A stretch of 64,000 nucleotides of DNA from Roseovarius sp. MMSF_3281. GTDB taxonomy: Bacteria; Pseudomonadota; Alphaproteobacteria; Rhodobacterales; Rhodobacteraceae. Positions 11,320-19,898 of this stretch are shown here, piece after piece. The notes beneath the pieces are model-generated. The model ran no database searches and was not told the origin of the DNA. It worked only from the letters and a program-made list of their open reading frames with translations. A program made the translations under genes and the position numbers. The stretch covers positions 1 to 64,000 of the forward strand of contig NZ_JASHIM010000003.1 of the NCBI RefSeq assembly GCF_030733685.1, given 5' to 3'. How positions within the stretch are numbered: the stretch's first letter is position 1; every line of letters begins with the position of its first letter.

Positions 11320-12223
11320 CCTTCTGGTGGACCTCGGCGGCACCCATTGCCGCGTCGGGCTTGGCGACGATACGGGCCTTCTGCCCGAAACCGTCGCCAG
11401 CCTGCGCAATGCCGATTTCCCCGATCTGTCCAGCCTTCTGCAGGATTATCTCGCCGCCCAGCGCCCCGGCCCCCTGCGCATCCTCTGCGTAGGTGTCGCC
11501 GGGCCGGTGCGCGGGGATACGGCCCAACTGACCAACCACGCATGGCATATAAGGGCCGATGCACTGGCCCGGGCCACCGGCGCGCAAGCCGTGCATTTGC
11601 TTAATGATCTACAGGCCCAAGGCTACGCGCTCTACACGCTGGCCCCCGGCACCCTGACGCCGCTGCGCCCCGGCACGCCCGATCCGGACGGTGCAAGGCT
11701 GGTTCTCGGCCTTGGCACCGGCTGCAACGTCGCCGTGGTGCACCGCGTGGGCGATGACCTGTTCGTGCCCGCCGCCGAATCCGGCCACGCCCCGCTGCCC
11801 GATTGCCCCGACCTGCGCCCGCTTTACGATGCCCTGCGCGGCGCGCACCCCCACCTGCCGATCGAGGCCGCCCTTTCCGGCCCCGGCCTTACCCGCCTGC
11901 ACCACTGGCTGACAGGCGAACGGCTGACGCCGCAACAGGTCATGACCGCAAAACACGATGACACTTTTGCCCTTGTCTCGCGCATATTGGGCAAGGTCGC
12001 AGGCCTGCTTTGCCTGCACCACATGGCCACGGGCGGCCTTTTCCTCATCGGTGGCACCGCCCGCGCCATCGCCCCTCATATCGCTTGGGGCGTGTTCGAC
12101 ACGGCCTTCACCGCCCGTGGGCCATATACCGAGATCGTCAAGGGCATCCCCCTACACCTTGTAACGGATGACAATGCTGCCCTCAGGGGGTGCGCAAGAG
12201 TCGTCAAAGCCTTCCGCCCTTGA
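11312..12223 (+). CDS. glk: glucokinase
   Basis: ATP-dependent glucokinase of the bacterial Glk (hexokinase-fold) family, 303 residues, phosphorylating glucose at C6. The phosphate-1 loop LLVDLGGTHCRVGLGDD is at about 3-19, the GCNVAVVH adenosine strand near 137, and the zinc-less substrate loop ESGHAPLPD near 156. The start overlaps the aldolase gene by 8 bases. The last five residues (KAFRP) and the TGA stop are encoded by a palindromic mobile element at 12207-12318, so the original C-terminus was probably replaced by insertion. The core fold appears complete. Confidence 0.9.
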   Translation: MTDLLVDLGGTHCRVGLGDDTGLLPETVASLRNADFPDLSSLLQDYLAAQRPGPLRILCVGVAGPVRGDTAQLTNHAWHIRADALARATGAQAVHLLNDLQAQGYALYTLAPGTLTPLRPGTPDPDGARLVLGLGTGCNVAVVHRVGDDLFVPAAESGHAPLPDCPDLRPLYDALRGAHPHLPIEAALSGPGLTRLHHWLTGERLTPQQVMTAKHDDTFALVSRILGKVAGLLCLHHMATGGLFLIGGTARAIAPHIAWGVFDTAFTARGPYTEIVKGIPLHLVTDDNAALRGCARVVKAFRP

Positions 12224-12320
12224 CCCGAGATACCAGCCAAAGGCGAAAGGCCTGCAACGATTGAGGAAGGCGCAGCATTTCGCGAAACCCCGTGTTTCAG
12301 GTTTTTCGCGAAACGCTTTG
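12205..12320 (-). mobile_element. MITE-like palindromic repeat, 112-bp family, glk copy
   Basis: A 112-bp copy (12207-12318) in the reverse orientation of the DUF4139 copy. It ends AAGCCTT at the left and AAACGCTT at the right and keeps the central TTTCGCGAAA and CAGGTTTTTCGCGAAACGC blocks. The flanking dinucleotides are CA and TG, so the expected TA flanks have decayed. Its left end is read as the last glk codons and stop. Confidence 0.7.
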
Positions 12321-12386
12321 GGCAAGACAACACGGTCGTGCACGCCCCCCCACCGGGCTGCTGCCACAGCCCCAGGTGCTTATAGT

Positions 12387-13115
12387 CTAGGCAGGTTCCT
12401 TCACCGCCGAAGGTTGAATGACCTTCAGGCTGTTGCTGACCTTCGTCCAGTTCCGGCCATAGCGCCGGTAAAGATCTTGGTCCGCGTCGTCGCTGGGCCG
12501 CGCAAGGAATTCATCGCCTGGCTGCCAATCGGCGGGTACGGCAAGATTCGTCGCCTCGGCCGCCTGCAAGGCCTGCGTCGCGCGCAAAGCCTCTTCGCTC
12601 GACCGTCCAACACAGGCAGGGTAGTCGAACATCATCCGAAGCCGCAAATCCGGCCCGATGATAAAGCTTTTGCGAATACTGAAGTTCGGATCGCTCTTTG
12701 GATGGATCAACCCCATCTCTTCGCTCAGCATCCCGTTCGGATCTGACAGGACAGGGAAATCAATCCGGATGTCGAACAGCGCTTCGACCTCCTCGACCCA
12801 GGTCATGGTTTCATACAACGTCCCCACCGAGATCGCCGCCAGCGCGATATTGGCACGCTTGAAATCCTCCTGCATGACGGCCAGCGAGGCAAGCTCGGTC
12901 GTGCAAATCGGGGCGAAGGCCTTTCGATGGCTGAAAAAGTAGACCCATTCCCCCTCGGCCCAATTGTGCAGGCAAAATTCTCCCTCCGTTCCCCAGGTTC
13001 TGAAGTTGGGGAAAATGTCTCCGATCTGCGGCGTCCATTTCTTCGCGGTTTTATATCCACTCGGAATTTCGATCCATTCGTCTTCCGGCTTTGAAAACTG
13101 CAATACGTTTGGCAT
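12387..13115 (-). CDS. peroxiredoxin (AhpC/TSA family)
   Basis: A 242-residue peroxiredoxin of the AhpC/TSA, probably 1-Cys (Prx6-like), type that reduces peroxides in the cytoplasm. The peroxidatic Cys71 sits in FAPICTTEL, the usual P-x-C-T-T-E motif with Ile for Val. The downstream DPNGMLSEEMGLIHPKSDPN and RKSFIIGPDLRLRMMFDYPA are family landmarks. There is no obvious resolving Cys near the C-terminus; Cys48 and Cys169 remain possibilities. A C-terminal extension of about 40 residues is longer than in AhpC. Transcribed alone, divergent from parE. Confidence 0.88.
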   Translation of the reverse strand: MPNVLQFSKPEDEWIEIPSGYKTAKKWTPQIGDIFPNFRTWGTEGEFCLHNWAEGEWVYFFSHRKAFAPICTTELASLAVMQEDFKRANIALAAISVGTLYETMTWVEEVEALFDIRIDFPVLSDPNGMLSEEMGLIHPKSDPNFSIRKSFIIGPDLRLRMMFDYPACVGRSSEEALRATQALQAAEATNLAVPADWQPGDEFLARPSDDADQDLYRRYGRNWTKVSNSLKVIQPSAVKEPA

Positions 13116-13396
13116 TTTGCTTGTTCCTATTGTTGCCCCTAGTCACAATAACGTCTTCAACCAACAAACCTCAGGTTGAAATTTCTCTGGCAATAATGGC
13201 GAAAGTTGGGCAAAAACCACCTGAGGGCGAATTTTTTCGTCATCTCTGTTTCCGTTTCGAAACCAGCCCCGAAAAAGACGCCCCCGGCGCCACGTACCGC
13301 ATCCATGCCGCACGGGGACGATGCGCAATCCCTTCCCCTGCTCCGCGCGCTCTGCCATAATGCGCCCCAACCCATAAAACAAAGAGCAGTGCAGAC

Positions 13397-15355
13397 ATGG
13401 CCGACGATCTTCTGACCCCGTCCGAATCCTCCGATTACGATGCCTCCTCCATCGAGGTGCTCGAAGGGCTGGAACCGGTGCGCAAACGCCCCGGCATGTA
13501 TATCGGCGGTACCGACGAACGCGCGCTGCACCACCTCGTGGCCGAGGTGCTGGACAACTCCATGGACGAGGCCGTCGCGGGCCATGCCAACCGCATCGAG
13601 GTGGAACTGCACGAGGATTACTCGATCACCATCCGCGACAACGGCCGCGGCATCCCGATCGACCCGCACCCCAAGTTCCCCGGGAAATCCGCGCTAGAGG
13701 TGATCCTTTGCACCCTGCACGCGGGCGGCAAATTCTCGGGCAAGGCCTATCAAACCTCGGGCGGGCTGCACGGCGTCGGGGCCTCGGTGGTCAACGCGCT
13801 GTCGGATTCCATGGTCGTGCAGGTGGCCCGCAACAAGGAACTGTTCGAGCAACGCTTTTCGCGCGGCAAGCCCCTTGGCCCGGTCGAGAAAGTCGGCCAG
13901 GCGCCCAACCGGCGCGGCACCACCGTCACCTTCCACGCCGACGCCGAGATTTTCGGCTCCCACCGGTTCAAGCCTTCGCGGCTTTTCGGCTCCATCCGCT
14001 CCAAGGCCTACCTGTTTTCCGGCGTCGAAATCCGCTGGAAATCCGCGATTCCCGATGGCGACACCCCGCAAGAGGCCACGTTCCACTTCCCCGGCGGTCT
14101 TGCCGATTACCTCAAGGAAACCCTGGGGCAGGCGGCCACCTACGCCGAACACCCCTTCGCCGGCACCGTCGATTTCCAGGAACGTTTCGGCACCCCCGGC
14201 AAGGTCGAATGGGCCATAAACTGGACCCCCTCGCGCGACGGTTTCCTGCAATCCTACTGTAACACCGTGCCCACGCCCGAGGGCGGCACCCACGTGGCGG
14301 GTTTCTGGGCCGCGATCCTCAAGGGCATCAAGGCCTATGGCGAGTTGGTAAACAACAAGAAGGCCGCGCAGATCACCCGCGACGACCTGATTACCGGCGG
14401 CTGCGCCCTTGTGTCCTGCTTTATCCGCGAGCCCGAGTTCGTCGGCCAGACCAAGGACCGTCTTGCCACCACCGAGGCGCAGAAACTCGTTGAAAACGCC
14501 GTGCGCGACCATTTCGACAACTGGCTGGCCTCCGATACCAAATCCGCCGGCGCGATTCTCGATTTCCTTGTCCTGCGGGCCGAAGAACGCCTGCGCCGCC
14601 GCCAGGAAAAGGAAACACAGCGTAAATCGGCCACCAAGAAACTCCGCCTGCCCGGCAAACTGGTGGATTGCACCGCCACCAACCGCGAGGGCACCGAGCT
14701 TTTCATCGTCGAGGGCGACTCGGCGGGCGGCTCTGCCAAGATGGGGCGCGACCGCAAGCGTCAGGCCCTCCTGCCCCTGCGCGGCAAGATCCTCAACGTG
14801 CTGGGGGCTGCCTCTTCGAAACTGGGCAGCAACCAGGAGATCAACGACCTCACCCAGGCCCTTGGCGTGGGACTGGGGACCAAGTTCAACATCGACGATC
14901 TGCGCTATGACAAGATCATCATCATGACCGACGCCGACGTCGACGGCGCGCATATCGCCTCGCTTCTGATGACCTTTTTCTTCACCCAGATGCGCCCGAT
15001 GATCGACGCGGGGCACCTGTATTTGGCCTGCCCGCCGCTCTACCGGCTGACGCAGGGCGCCAAGCGCGTCTATTGCATCGACGAGGCCGAGCGCGACGAA
15101 TGGCTGGAAAAGGGCCTTGGCGGCAAGGGCAAGATCGACGTCAGCCGGTTTAAGGGCCTGGGCGAGATGGACGCGAAGGATTTGAAAGAAACCACCATGG
15201 ACCCGGCCACCCGGAAATTGATCCGTGTGACCATCGACGAGGACGAACCGGGAGAAACCGGCGACCTGGTGGAGCGCCTGATGGGCAAGAAGCCAGAACT
15301 GCGGTTCCAGTATATTTCGGAAAATGCGCGGTTTGTGGAGGAGTTGGATGTTTGA
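13397..15355 (+). CDS. parE: DNA topoisomerase IV subunit B
   Basis: The ATPase subunit of topoisomerase IV (652 residues), which with ParC decatenates sister chromosomes. GHKL ATPase motifs: VLDNSMDEAV (about 51-60), RDNGRGIPI (about 80-88) and SGGLHGVGASVVNAL (about 122-136). The TOPRIM domain shows FIVEGDSAGGSAKMGRDR and MTDADVDGAHI. The PHPKFPGKSALEVI block and the length distinguish ParE from the longer GyrB. Its 3' end is followed within about 60 bases by an AT-richer toxin-antitoxin-like pair on the same strand. Confidence 0.96.
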   Translation: MADDLLTPSESSDYDASSIEVLEGLEPVRKRPGMYIGGTDERALHHLVAEVLDNSMDEAVAGHANRIEVELHEDYSITIRDNGRGIPIDPHPKFPGKSALEVILCTLHAGGKFSGKAYQTSGGLHGVGASVVNALSDSMVVQVARNKELFEQRFSRGKPLGPVEKVGQAPNRRGTTVTFHADAEIFGSHRFKPSRLFGSIRSKAYLFSGVEIRWKSAIPDGDTPQEATFHFPGGLADYLKETLGQAATYAEHPFAGTVDFQERFGTPGKVEWAINWTPSRDGFLQSYCNTVPTPEGGTHVAGFWAAILKGIKAYGELVNNKKAAQITRDDLITGGCALVSCFIREPEFVGQTKDRLATTEAQKLVENAVRDHFDNWLASDTKSAGAILDFLVLRAEERLRRRQEKETQRKSATKKLRLPGKLVDCTATNREGTELFIVEGDSAGGSAKMGRDRKRQALLPLRGKILNVLGAASSKLGSNQEINDLTQALGVGLGTKFNIDDLRYDKIIIMTDADVDGAHIASLLMTFFFTQMRPMIDAGHLYLACPPLYRLTQGAKRVYCIDEAERDEWLEKGLGGKGKIDVSRFKGLGEMDAKDLKETTMDPATRKLIRVTIDEDEPGETGDLVERLMGKKPELRFQYISENARFVEELDV

Positions 15356-15417
15356 GGGAGCTTGATCACAGACAACCAACACACTATTTTTAGTCTATCT
15401 ATTAAGGGTAGAAACAA

Positions 15418-15609
15418 ATGTCTAAGGTCACCAAACCTTCGCAATATACGCGCTACTCAAGCGCTAAAGATGGCTCTTGGCAATGCAAGCGCGAAGCCAA
15501 GACAGGACGTTTTGTTACCGTGAAGAATGCTTCAAAGATTACGAAAGGCGTGGTCAAGGCGAGTGCAAGTAAGCGAAGTGCTGCCTTGATTCGTTTAGCG
15601 GATCGGTAA
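15418..15609 (+). CDS. small basic protein, putative antitoxin of Doc/Fic pair
   Basis: A 63-residue lysine/arginine-rich protein preceded by AAGGG. The sequence contains AKTGRFVTVKNASKITKG, a short motif of a kind seen in small proteins next to toxin genes. It overlaps or abuts the Doc-like reading frame, the order expected for antitoxin before toxin. It is not Phd/AbrB-like by eye, so antitoxin function is inferred from context alone. Base composition is clearly AT-richer than in the flanking genes, suggesting acquisition. Confidence 0.55.
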   Translation: MSKVTKPSQYTRYSSAKDGSWQCKREAKTGRFVTVKNASKITKGVVKASASKRSAALIRLADR

Positions 15610-15988
15610 GCGTCATTATCGTGTTTCACTGGCCGACGCGTTCGAATGCCATTCCATAGCACTTCAATATGGTGGTGGTGCAAATGGAGTGAGTAATATT
15701 GATTCGCTGCTCGGGGCACTTGGGCGACCTTACCACGGCTATCATCCTCCAATCAGTCGCAAAGCAGCCGCCTTGCTGCACGGCGTCGCAACTTCGCATG
15801 GATTTGTAGACGCGAACAAAAGAACGGCTTGGCTCATAACAGAATTGCTGATTGAAAGAAGCGGCTATCAGCTGACGGTGTTTGAGGATGACGCCATTGA
15901 CGATCTTGTCGTTAACGTAGTGATCGGTGCAATCACTGAGATAGATGCCGCAAATTGGTTCAAGCAAAGATTGGTGAAATGTGATTGA
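15602..15988 (+). CDS. Doc-type Fic-domain toxin, start codon unresolved
   Basis: A Fic/Doc-family protein; Doc toxins phosphorylate EF-Tu and other Fic enzymes AMPylate targets. The Fic motif reads HGFVDANKRTA, containing the H-x-F-x-[D/E]-x-N-K-R pattern, preceded by GALGRPYHGYHPPISRKAAA, the usual Doc block. The conserved Doc N-terminus (VSLADAFECHSIALQYGG) is encoded upstream of the first usable start, a GTG at 15689, but the open frame begins at 15599 and contains no ATG, GTG or TTG before 15689. Translation may start at AUC 15602, arise by +1 frameshift from the preceding ORF, or the gene may be damaged. AT-rich relative to neighbours. Confidence 0.65.
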   Translation: MGKRHYRVSLADAFECHSIALQYGGGANGVSNIDSLLGALGRPYHGYHPPISRKAAALLHGVATSHGFVDANKRTAWLITELLIERSGYQLTVFEDDAIDDLVVNVVIGAITEIDAANWFKQRLVKCD

Positions 15989-16237
15989 ACTAAGTATGTC
16001 GTAGATCACCGTCTCGAACATCGACAAGGCCGCCGCCCCACTTCCCCTCAGGCTAGAAATTGATAAACGCCAGCGCGCCGTATGACCGTTCTCCGACAGT
16101 TCCATAGATAAATCAAAAGTGCTCAAAACGCGTATCGCCCCCCCGCCGTCTGGCAATCCCGCGGCTTGCTCCCCCGGGGCTCCGCCCGTTCGCGGCTGAA
16201 TGCGTCCCCCGGACGCATTCCAAGACGCCGCTCACCC

Positions 16238-16284
16238 CCGATTTCGTCAAAAGAAATCGGACCGAAGTCTTTTCAAGACTTCGG
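16238..16284. repeat. double-hairpin repeat, copy 1
   Basis: The first hairpin has arms CCGATTTC/GAAATCGG (16238-16260) and is followed directly by a second with arms ACCGAAGTCTT/AAGACTTCGG (16261-16284). A nearly identical pair follows the carbonic anhydrase gene at 34352-34399. Neither stem has a long T-run, so simple intrinsic termination is not assured. Confidence 0.7.
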
Positions 16285-16453
16285 CACCCGCCAAACCAAA
16301 CCCACCCGCCCCGGGCCTGACCCGGGGCCTCTCTCAAAACAAGAAACCCGCGAACTCCAATCTCCCCCCTTACGCCATCGTGCCGCCGTCCTGCGCAATG
16401 CGCGGGCGGTGGCAAAGGGGAAAACTCGCCCGGCACAGCCGCTTTGGTGTTGC

Positions 16454-16493
16454 GTACAAAACTCGCGTACGTTCTGTACGTTTTGTACGTTTC
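16454..16493. repeat. GTAC iterons upstream of the lipoprotein gene
   Basis: GTACAAAACTCGC at 16454-16466 is followed by three tandem 9-bp units GTACGTTCT, GTACGTTTT and GTACGTTTC (16467-16493). The same motif in reverse (AAAACGTAC twice) follows the transglycosylase gene at 51544-51565. Sixty bases before a start codon, it could be an operator. Confidence 0.6.
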
Positions 16494-16552
16494 TCGGCAG
16501 GGCCCTTGCATTCCCCCTGTCCGCAGCCCCGATCCCTTGCTAAGTCTTGCCC

Positions 16553-17230
16553 ATGCGCTGGTTCTGGCTTCTTCTTCCCCTGATCCTCATTTCCTGTGGC
16601 CGCCCCCTGACGGACACCGAAAAAACCTTTGCAAACCAGATGTTTGGCGACAGTTTCGATGCCCGGCCTGTGCGCGTTGTCGATGGCGCTTTGATCGGCA
16701 AGGCCACCTATCCGCGCCGCAAACGCCCGCGCCTTGCCTGCCGCGAGCGTATCTTCCCCGAGCCGACAACCCCCACCGTCACCGTCAGCCCCGCCGCCTT
16801 GGTGGTGCACAACAAGGTTTTTTACTCAAAGGATTGGTATCAAAGGAATTTTTTGCCCCGCTACCCGCAAGTGATGAGCCTCGTCCATGCCATGGTTTTC
16901 GCCCATGAGCTGACCCACGTCTGGCAATGGCAAAACCGCCGGGCCACCGGCTACACCCCCCTGCGCGCGGCCCGCGAACACGGGGTCACCGATGACCCTT
17001 ATCTATTTGATATTTCAACGGAAAATCGCTTTCTCGACTATGCCTACGAACAACAGGCCAGCATCGTCGAGGAATACGTCTGTTGCGCCACCCTCGACCC
17101 CGACGCCCCCCGCACCAAGCGCATGGAGAAGATGCTGTCCGACACCTTCCCCTTGGGCGATCTGCCCATCCCCGACGCCACGATCCTGCCGTGGAAAGGC
17201 GCCAAGGTGAAGGGCATCTGCCGCATCTAA
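16553..17230 (+). CDS. lipoprotein with HELTH metallopeptidase-like motif
   Basis: A 225-residue predicted lipoprotein: the signal MRWFWLLLPLILISC ends in a lipobox (LISC). The central motif VFAHELTHVWQWQ (about residues 117-129) has the HExxH zinc-binding core. A downstream acidic residue in EQQASIVEEY, near residue 170, could be a third ligand, as in gluzincins. This implies a membrane-anchored periplasmic protease or protease-like protein, but the family is not one I can name with confidence. The ATG at 16553 is preferred over a TTG two codons upstream. Four Cys after the lipobox (CRE, CC, CRI) may form disulfides. Confidence 0.65.
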   Translation: MRWFWLLLPLILISCGRPLTDTEKTFANQMFGDSFDARPVRVVDGALIGKATYPRRKRPRLACRERIFPEPTTPTVTVSPAALVVHNKVFYSKDWYQRNFLPRYPQVMSLVHAMVFAHELTHVWQWQNRRATGYTPLRAAREHGVTDDPYLFDISTENRFLDYAYEQQASIVEEYVCCATLDPDAPRTKRMEKMLSDTFPLGDLPIPDATILPWKGAKVKGICRI

Positions 17231-17237
17231 GCCTTTG

Positions 17238-17636
17238 TTATTCCTGGATACTTTCGAGGTAGGTCAACAGTGCCGCCAAGGGCCGGGGCGTCGGCGTCAG
17301 CACTCCGTCGCCCACATCCACCGGCACGGTATCACCTTCCAACAGCAGCCCGAATTCCGGCATCTCCTGCCCCGGAAGGCCGGTGCGGTCATAACCGTCG
17401 ATCACGCTCAACACCTGCGCGCGCGGAAACCCCTCTGCCGTGCTCAGTTGCGTCAGGTCCGAAGGCTTGGGCCGCAGGCTTGCCGCCCAAGGGCCATTAC
17501 CCTTGCCGCTGACCCCGTGACACTGCGCACAGTTTTCCACGAAAAGCACGCGGCCCTCATCGGGTTCGGGCATCGACACCTCGGAACAGGCCACGATCAG
17601 CCCAAGAACTGCCATTGAAATCAACGTGTTGCGCAT
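17238..17636 (-). CDS. c-type cytochrome lipoprotein
   Basis: A 132-residue class I cytochrome c. The signal peptide ends in a lipobox (LIVAC, Cys17), so it is probably tethered to a membrane facing the periplasm. The heme motif is CAQCH (about residues 36-40), and the distal Met ligand is probably in GQEMPEFG near residue 92. Mono-heme by motif count. A small electron carrier of unknown partner; no oxidase genes are adjacent. It converges on the metallopeptidase-like gene with a 7-base gap. Confidence 0.88.
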   Translation of the reverse strand: MRNTLISMAVLGLIVACSEVSMPEPDEGRVLFVENCAQCHGVSGKGNGPWAASLRPKPSDLTQLSTAEGFPRAQVLSVIDGYDRTGLPGQEMPEFGLLLEGDTVPVDVGDGVLTPTPRPLAALLTYLESIQE

Positions 17637-17697
17637 CTTGCCCCTGCCTTTGCTGTTTTGCCTATCATGCCAAAGGCGCGGGACACGCGCAACCGAC

Positions 17698-19341
17698 TCA
17701 GGCGAGTTTGCCCGCCAAGGCCGCGTTGATCAGGGCGATGGTCTCATCGACCCCGTAAAGCGCGATGAACCCGCCGAACCGCGGCCCCTGGCTGGCGCCC
17801 AAAAGCACCTCGTAGATGGCGGTGAACCAATCGCGCAGCGGTTCGAACCCGTGCAGTTTGCCGATCGCAAAAACCACCGATTGCAGGAATTCCTCGTCCG
17901 AAAAATCCGGCTCCGGCAGCGGGTCATCCCGGCCCATGGCCTTGTTTTTATTGGCAATCGCTTCCAGGGCCGCCTCGGGGCTGGACAGCGCCTTGGCCAA
18001 ATCCTGCAAGGCGGCGCGCTCAACGTCCGTGGGCGCGCGGTAAACCTTCGCAGGCTTCACGAAGTCATTGAAATAGCGCACGGCAAAGCCCGCCGCCGCA
18101 TCCATGCCGGGGTGCGTCTCAGACGTGGCATCGGGGGCGTATTTGCGGATGAAGCCCCACATGGTTTGCTTGTCCTCGGCGCTCGACGCGCTGGCAAGGT
18201 TGAGCAGCATGGAAAACGGCACCACCATGTCCGAGGCGGGCACATCGCCGCCGTGGATATGGAACACCGGGTTATTAAGCTGCTGCGTCTGATCCTGACC
18301 GGGATAGGCGCGCAATTGCTGATGGTATTCGTCCACCGCCTTGGGGATCACATCGAAATACAGCCGCTTGGCGGTCTTGGGCTTTTGATACATGAAATAC
18401 GACAGGCTTTCGGGGGCTGCATAAGTCAGCCATTCCTCCATGCTCAGCCCATTGCCCTTCGACTTGGAAATCTTCTGCCCTTCCTCGTCGTTGAACAACT
18501 CATACGACAGGGATTCAGGCGGGCGTTGACCAAGCGCGCCACAGATGCGCGAGCTTTGCTTCACGCTGTCGATCAGATCCTTGCCCGACATCTCGTAATC
18601 CACACCCAAGGCGGCCCAGCGCAATGCCCAGTCCGGCTTCCACTGCATTTTCACATTACCGCCGGTGACAGGGATTTCCACGCGCTCGCCATCGGGTTCT
18701 TCATAAACGATGGTGCCTTTTTCCACGTTCCGCTCAAGCGTCGGAACCTGAAGGACATGGCCGGTTTTCGGGCTCACGGGCAGGAAGGGCGAATAGGTTT
18801 TCTGCCGGTCTTCGCCGAGCGTGGGCAGCATGATCTCCATGATCTTGTCGAAGCGCTCCAGCGCCACCAGAAGCATTTCATCGAACCGGCCAGAGGTGTA
18901 ATACTCGGTCGCCGAGGCGAATTCGTATTCGAACCCGAAACTGTCCAGGAACGCCCGCAGGCGCGCGTTGTTGTGCTGGGCAAACCCCGCATGCGTGCCA
19001 AAGGGGTCGCGCACCTTGGTCAGCGGCAGGTTCAGGTCTTCGGCCATCTGTTCGCGGTTGGGCACATTGCCCGGCACCTTGCGCAACCCATCCATGTCAT
19101 CGGAAAAGCAAATCAGCTTGGTGGGAATGTCGCTCAGCACCTCGAAGGCCCGGCGCACCATGGTGGTGCGGGCCACCTCGCCGAAGGTGCCGATATGCGG
19201 CAGGCCCGAGGGGCCATAACCCGTCTGGAACAGCACATAGCCCTTTTCCGGCGGGGCCTTTTGATAGCGTTTGAGCACACGGCGCGCTTCTTCAAAAGGC
19301 CAGGCTTTCGAACTCATCGCGGCCTCGCGGATATCTGTCAT
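17698..19341 (-). CDS. lysS: lysyl-tRNA synthetase, class I
   Basis: A class I lysyl-tRNA synthetase (547 residues), the archaeal-type enzyme that many alphaproteobacteria use instead of the usual class II enzyme. The class I signatures are PHIGTFGE (about 48-55, HIGH motif) and KISKSKGNG (about 290-298, KMSKS motif). The GPSGLPHIGT context and the all-alpha C-terminal domain (after about residue 330) fit the family. It charges tRNA-Lys in the cytoplasm. An ATG nine codons in (19317) is a second possible start. Upstream is a divergent terB gene. Confidence 0.95.
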   Translation of the reverse strand: MTDIREAAMSSKAWPFEEARRVLKRYQKAPPEKGYVLFQTGYGPSGLPHIGTFGEVARTTMVRRAFEVLSDIPTKLICFSDDMDGLRKVPGNVPNREQMAEDLNLPLTKVRDPFGTHAGFAQHNNARLRAFLDSFGFEYEFASATEYYTSGRFDEMLLVALERFDKIMEIMLPTLGEDRQKTYSPFLPVSPKTGHVLQVPTLERNVEKGTIVYEEPDGERVEIPVTGGNVKMQWKPDWALRWAALGVDYEMSGKDLIDSVKQSSRICGALGQRPPESLSYELFNDEEGQKISKSKGNGLSMEEWLTYAAPESLSYFMYQKPKTAKRLYFDVIPKAVDEYHQQLRAYPGQDQTQQLNNPVFHIHGGDVPASDMVVPFSMLLNLASASSAEDKQTMWGFIRKYAPDATSETHPGMDAAAGFAVRYFNDFVKPAKVYRAPTDVERAALQDLAKALSSPEAALEAIANKNKAMGRDDPLPEPDFSDEEFLQSVVFAIGKLHGFEPLRDWFTAIYEVLLGASQGPRFGGFIALYGVDETIALINAALAGKLA

Positions 19342-19472
19342 GTGCTCATTCCCATAATTGATGCGCGCAAAAGCGCGCGCAGCGCCGCCCGCTTCCTATT
19401 GCCGAGGCGCCGGACAGTCAATATTCTGCACCGCAACAGGAATTCAGCCCCGAGCGGCGAAAGGACCCCGAA

Positions 19473-19898
19473 ATGACCGAGCAGATCCCACACCCCCTCT
19501 CGCCCGAAGATTGCCTTGTCGCCGTGATGATCGCCGTTTCGGCCTCGGACGAGGACATCCGCACCGCCGAACTGGTCAAGATCGAGTCGGCCGTGAACAA
19601 CCTGCCGATTTTCGCGCAATACGATGTGGACCGGATGAACATCGCCGCCCAGACCGTGTTTGATCTGTTCTCGGTCGAGGATGGTCTGGATGCGCTGTTC
19701 GGCCTGATCCGCAACAACCTGCCCGAACAACTTTATGAAACGGCCTATGCACTGGCCTGCGACGTGGCCGCCGCCGATGGCACGATCCACCAAGACGAAC
19801 TGCGCCTGCTGGAAGAAATTCGTTATGAACTGAGCATCGACCGGTTGCATGCAGCCGCCATCGAACGGGGAGCGCGCGCGCGGCATATGACCCTGTGA
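19473..19898 (+). CDS. TerB-like tellurite resistance family protein
   Basis: A 141-residue all-helical TerB-fold protein. The helix starting PEDCLVAVMIAVSASDEDI and the acidic repeat DVAAADGTIHQDELRLLEEI are the two metal-binding TerB/DjlA-like motifs (D-x-x-x-x-G...E). It is cytoplasmic, with no adjacent ter genes, so a direct tellurite role is unlikely. Proteins of this fold are thought to sense metals or stress at membranes. Divergent from lysS; start by ATG after AAAGGACC. Confidence 0.85.
   Translation: MTEQIPHPLSPEDCLVAVMIAVSASDEDIRTAELVKIESAVNNLPIFAQYDVDRMNIAAQTVFDLFSVEDGLDALFGLIRNNLPEQLYETAYALACDVAAADGTIHQDELRLLEEIRYELSIDRLHAAAIERGARARHMTL

Larger units (their letters stand above)
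15989..16552. other. hairpin-rich intergenic region, no gene supported
   Basis: No convincing gene in 564 bases. It contains a perfect hairpin at 16198-16220 (arms GAATGCGTCC/GGACGCATTC, 3-base loop), a double hairpin at 16238-16284 shared with 34352-34399, and GTAC iterons at 16454-16493 just upstream of the lipoprotein gene. Forward and reverse frames across it have no recognisable protein features. Confidence 0.6.

Noticed and set aside
13694..15382. 562-codon minus ORF opposite parE
   Set aside because: Antisense shadow.
15626..16156. 176-codon minus ORF opposite the Doc-like toxin
   Set aside because: The Fic motif is on the plus strand; the minus frame shows no family features.
17626..19476. 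616-codon forward ORF opposite lysS
   Set aside because: Antisense shadow of a confident class I LysRS gene.
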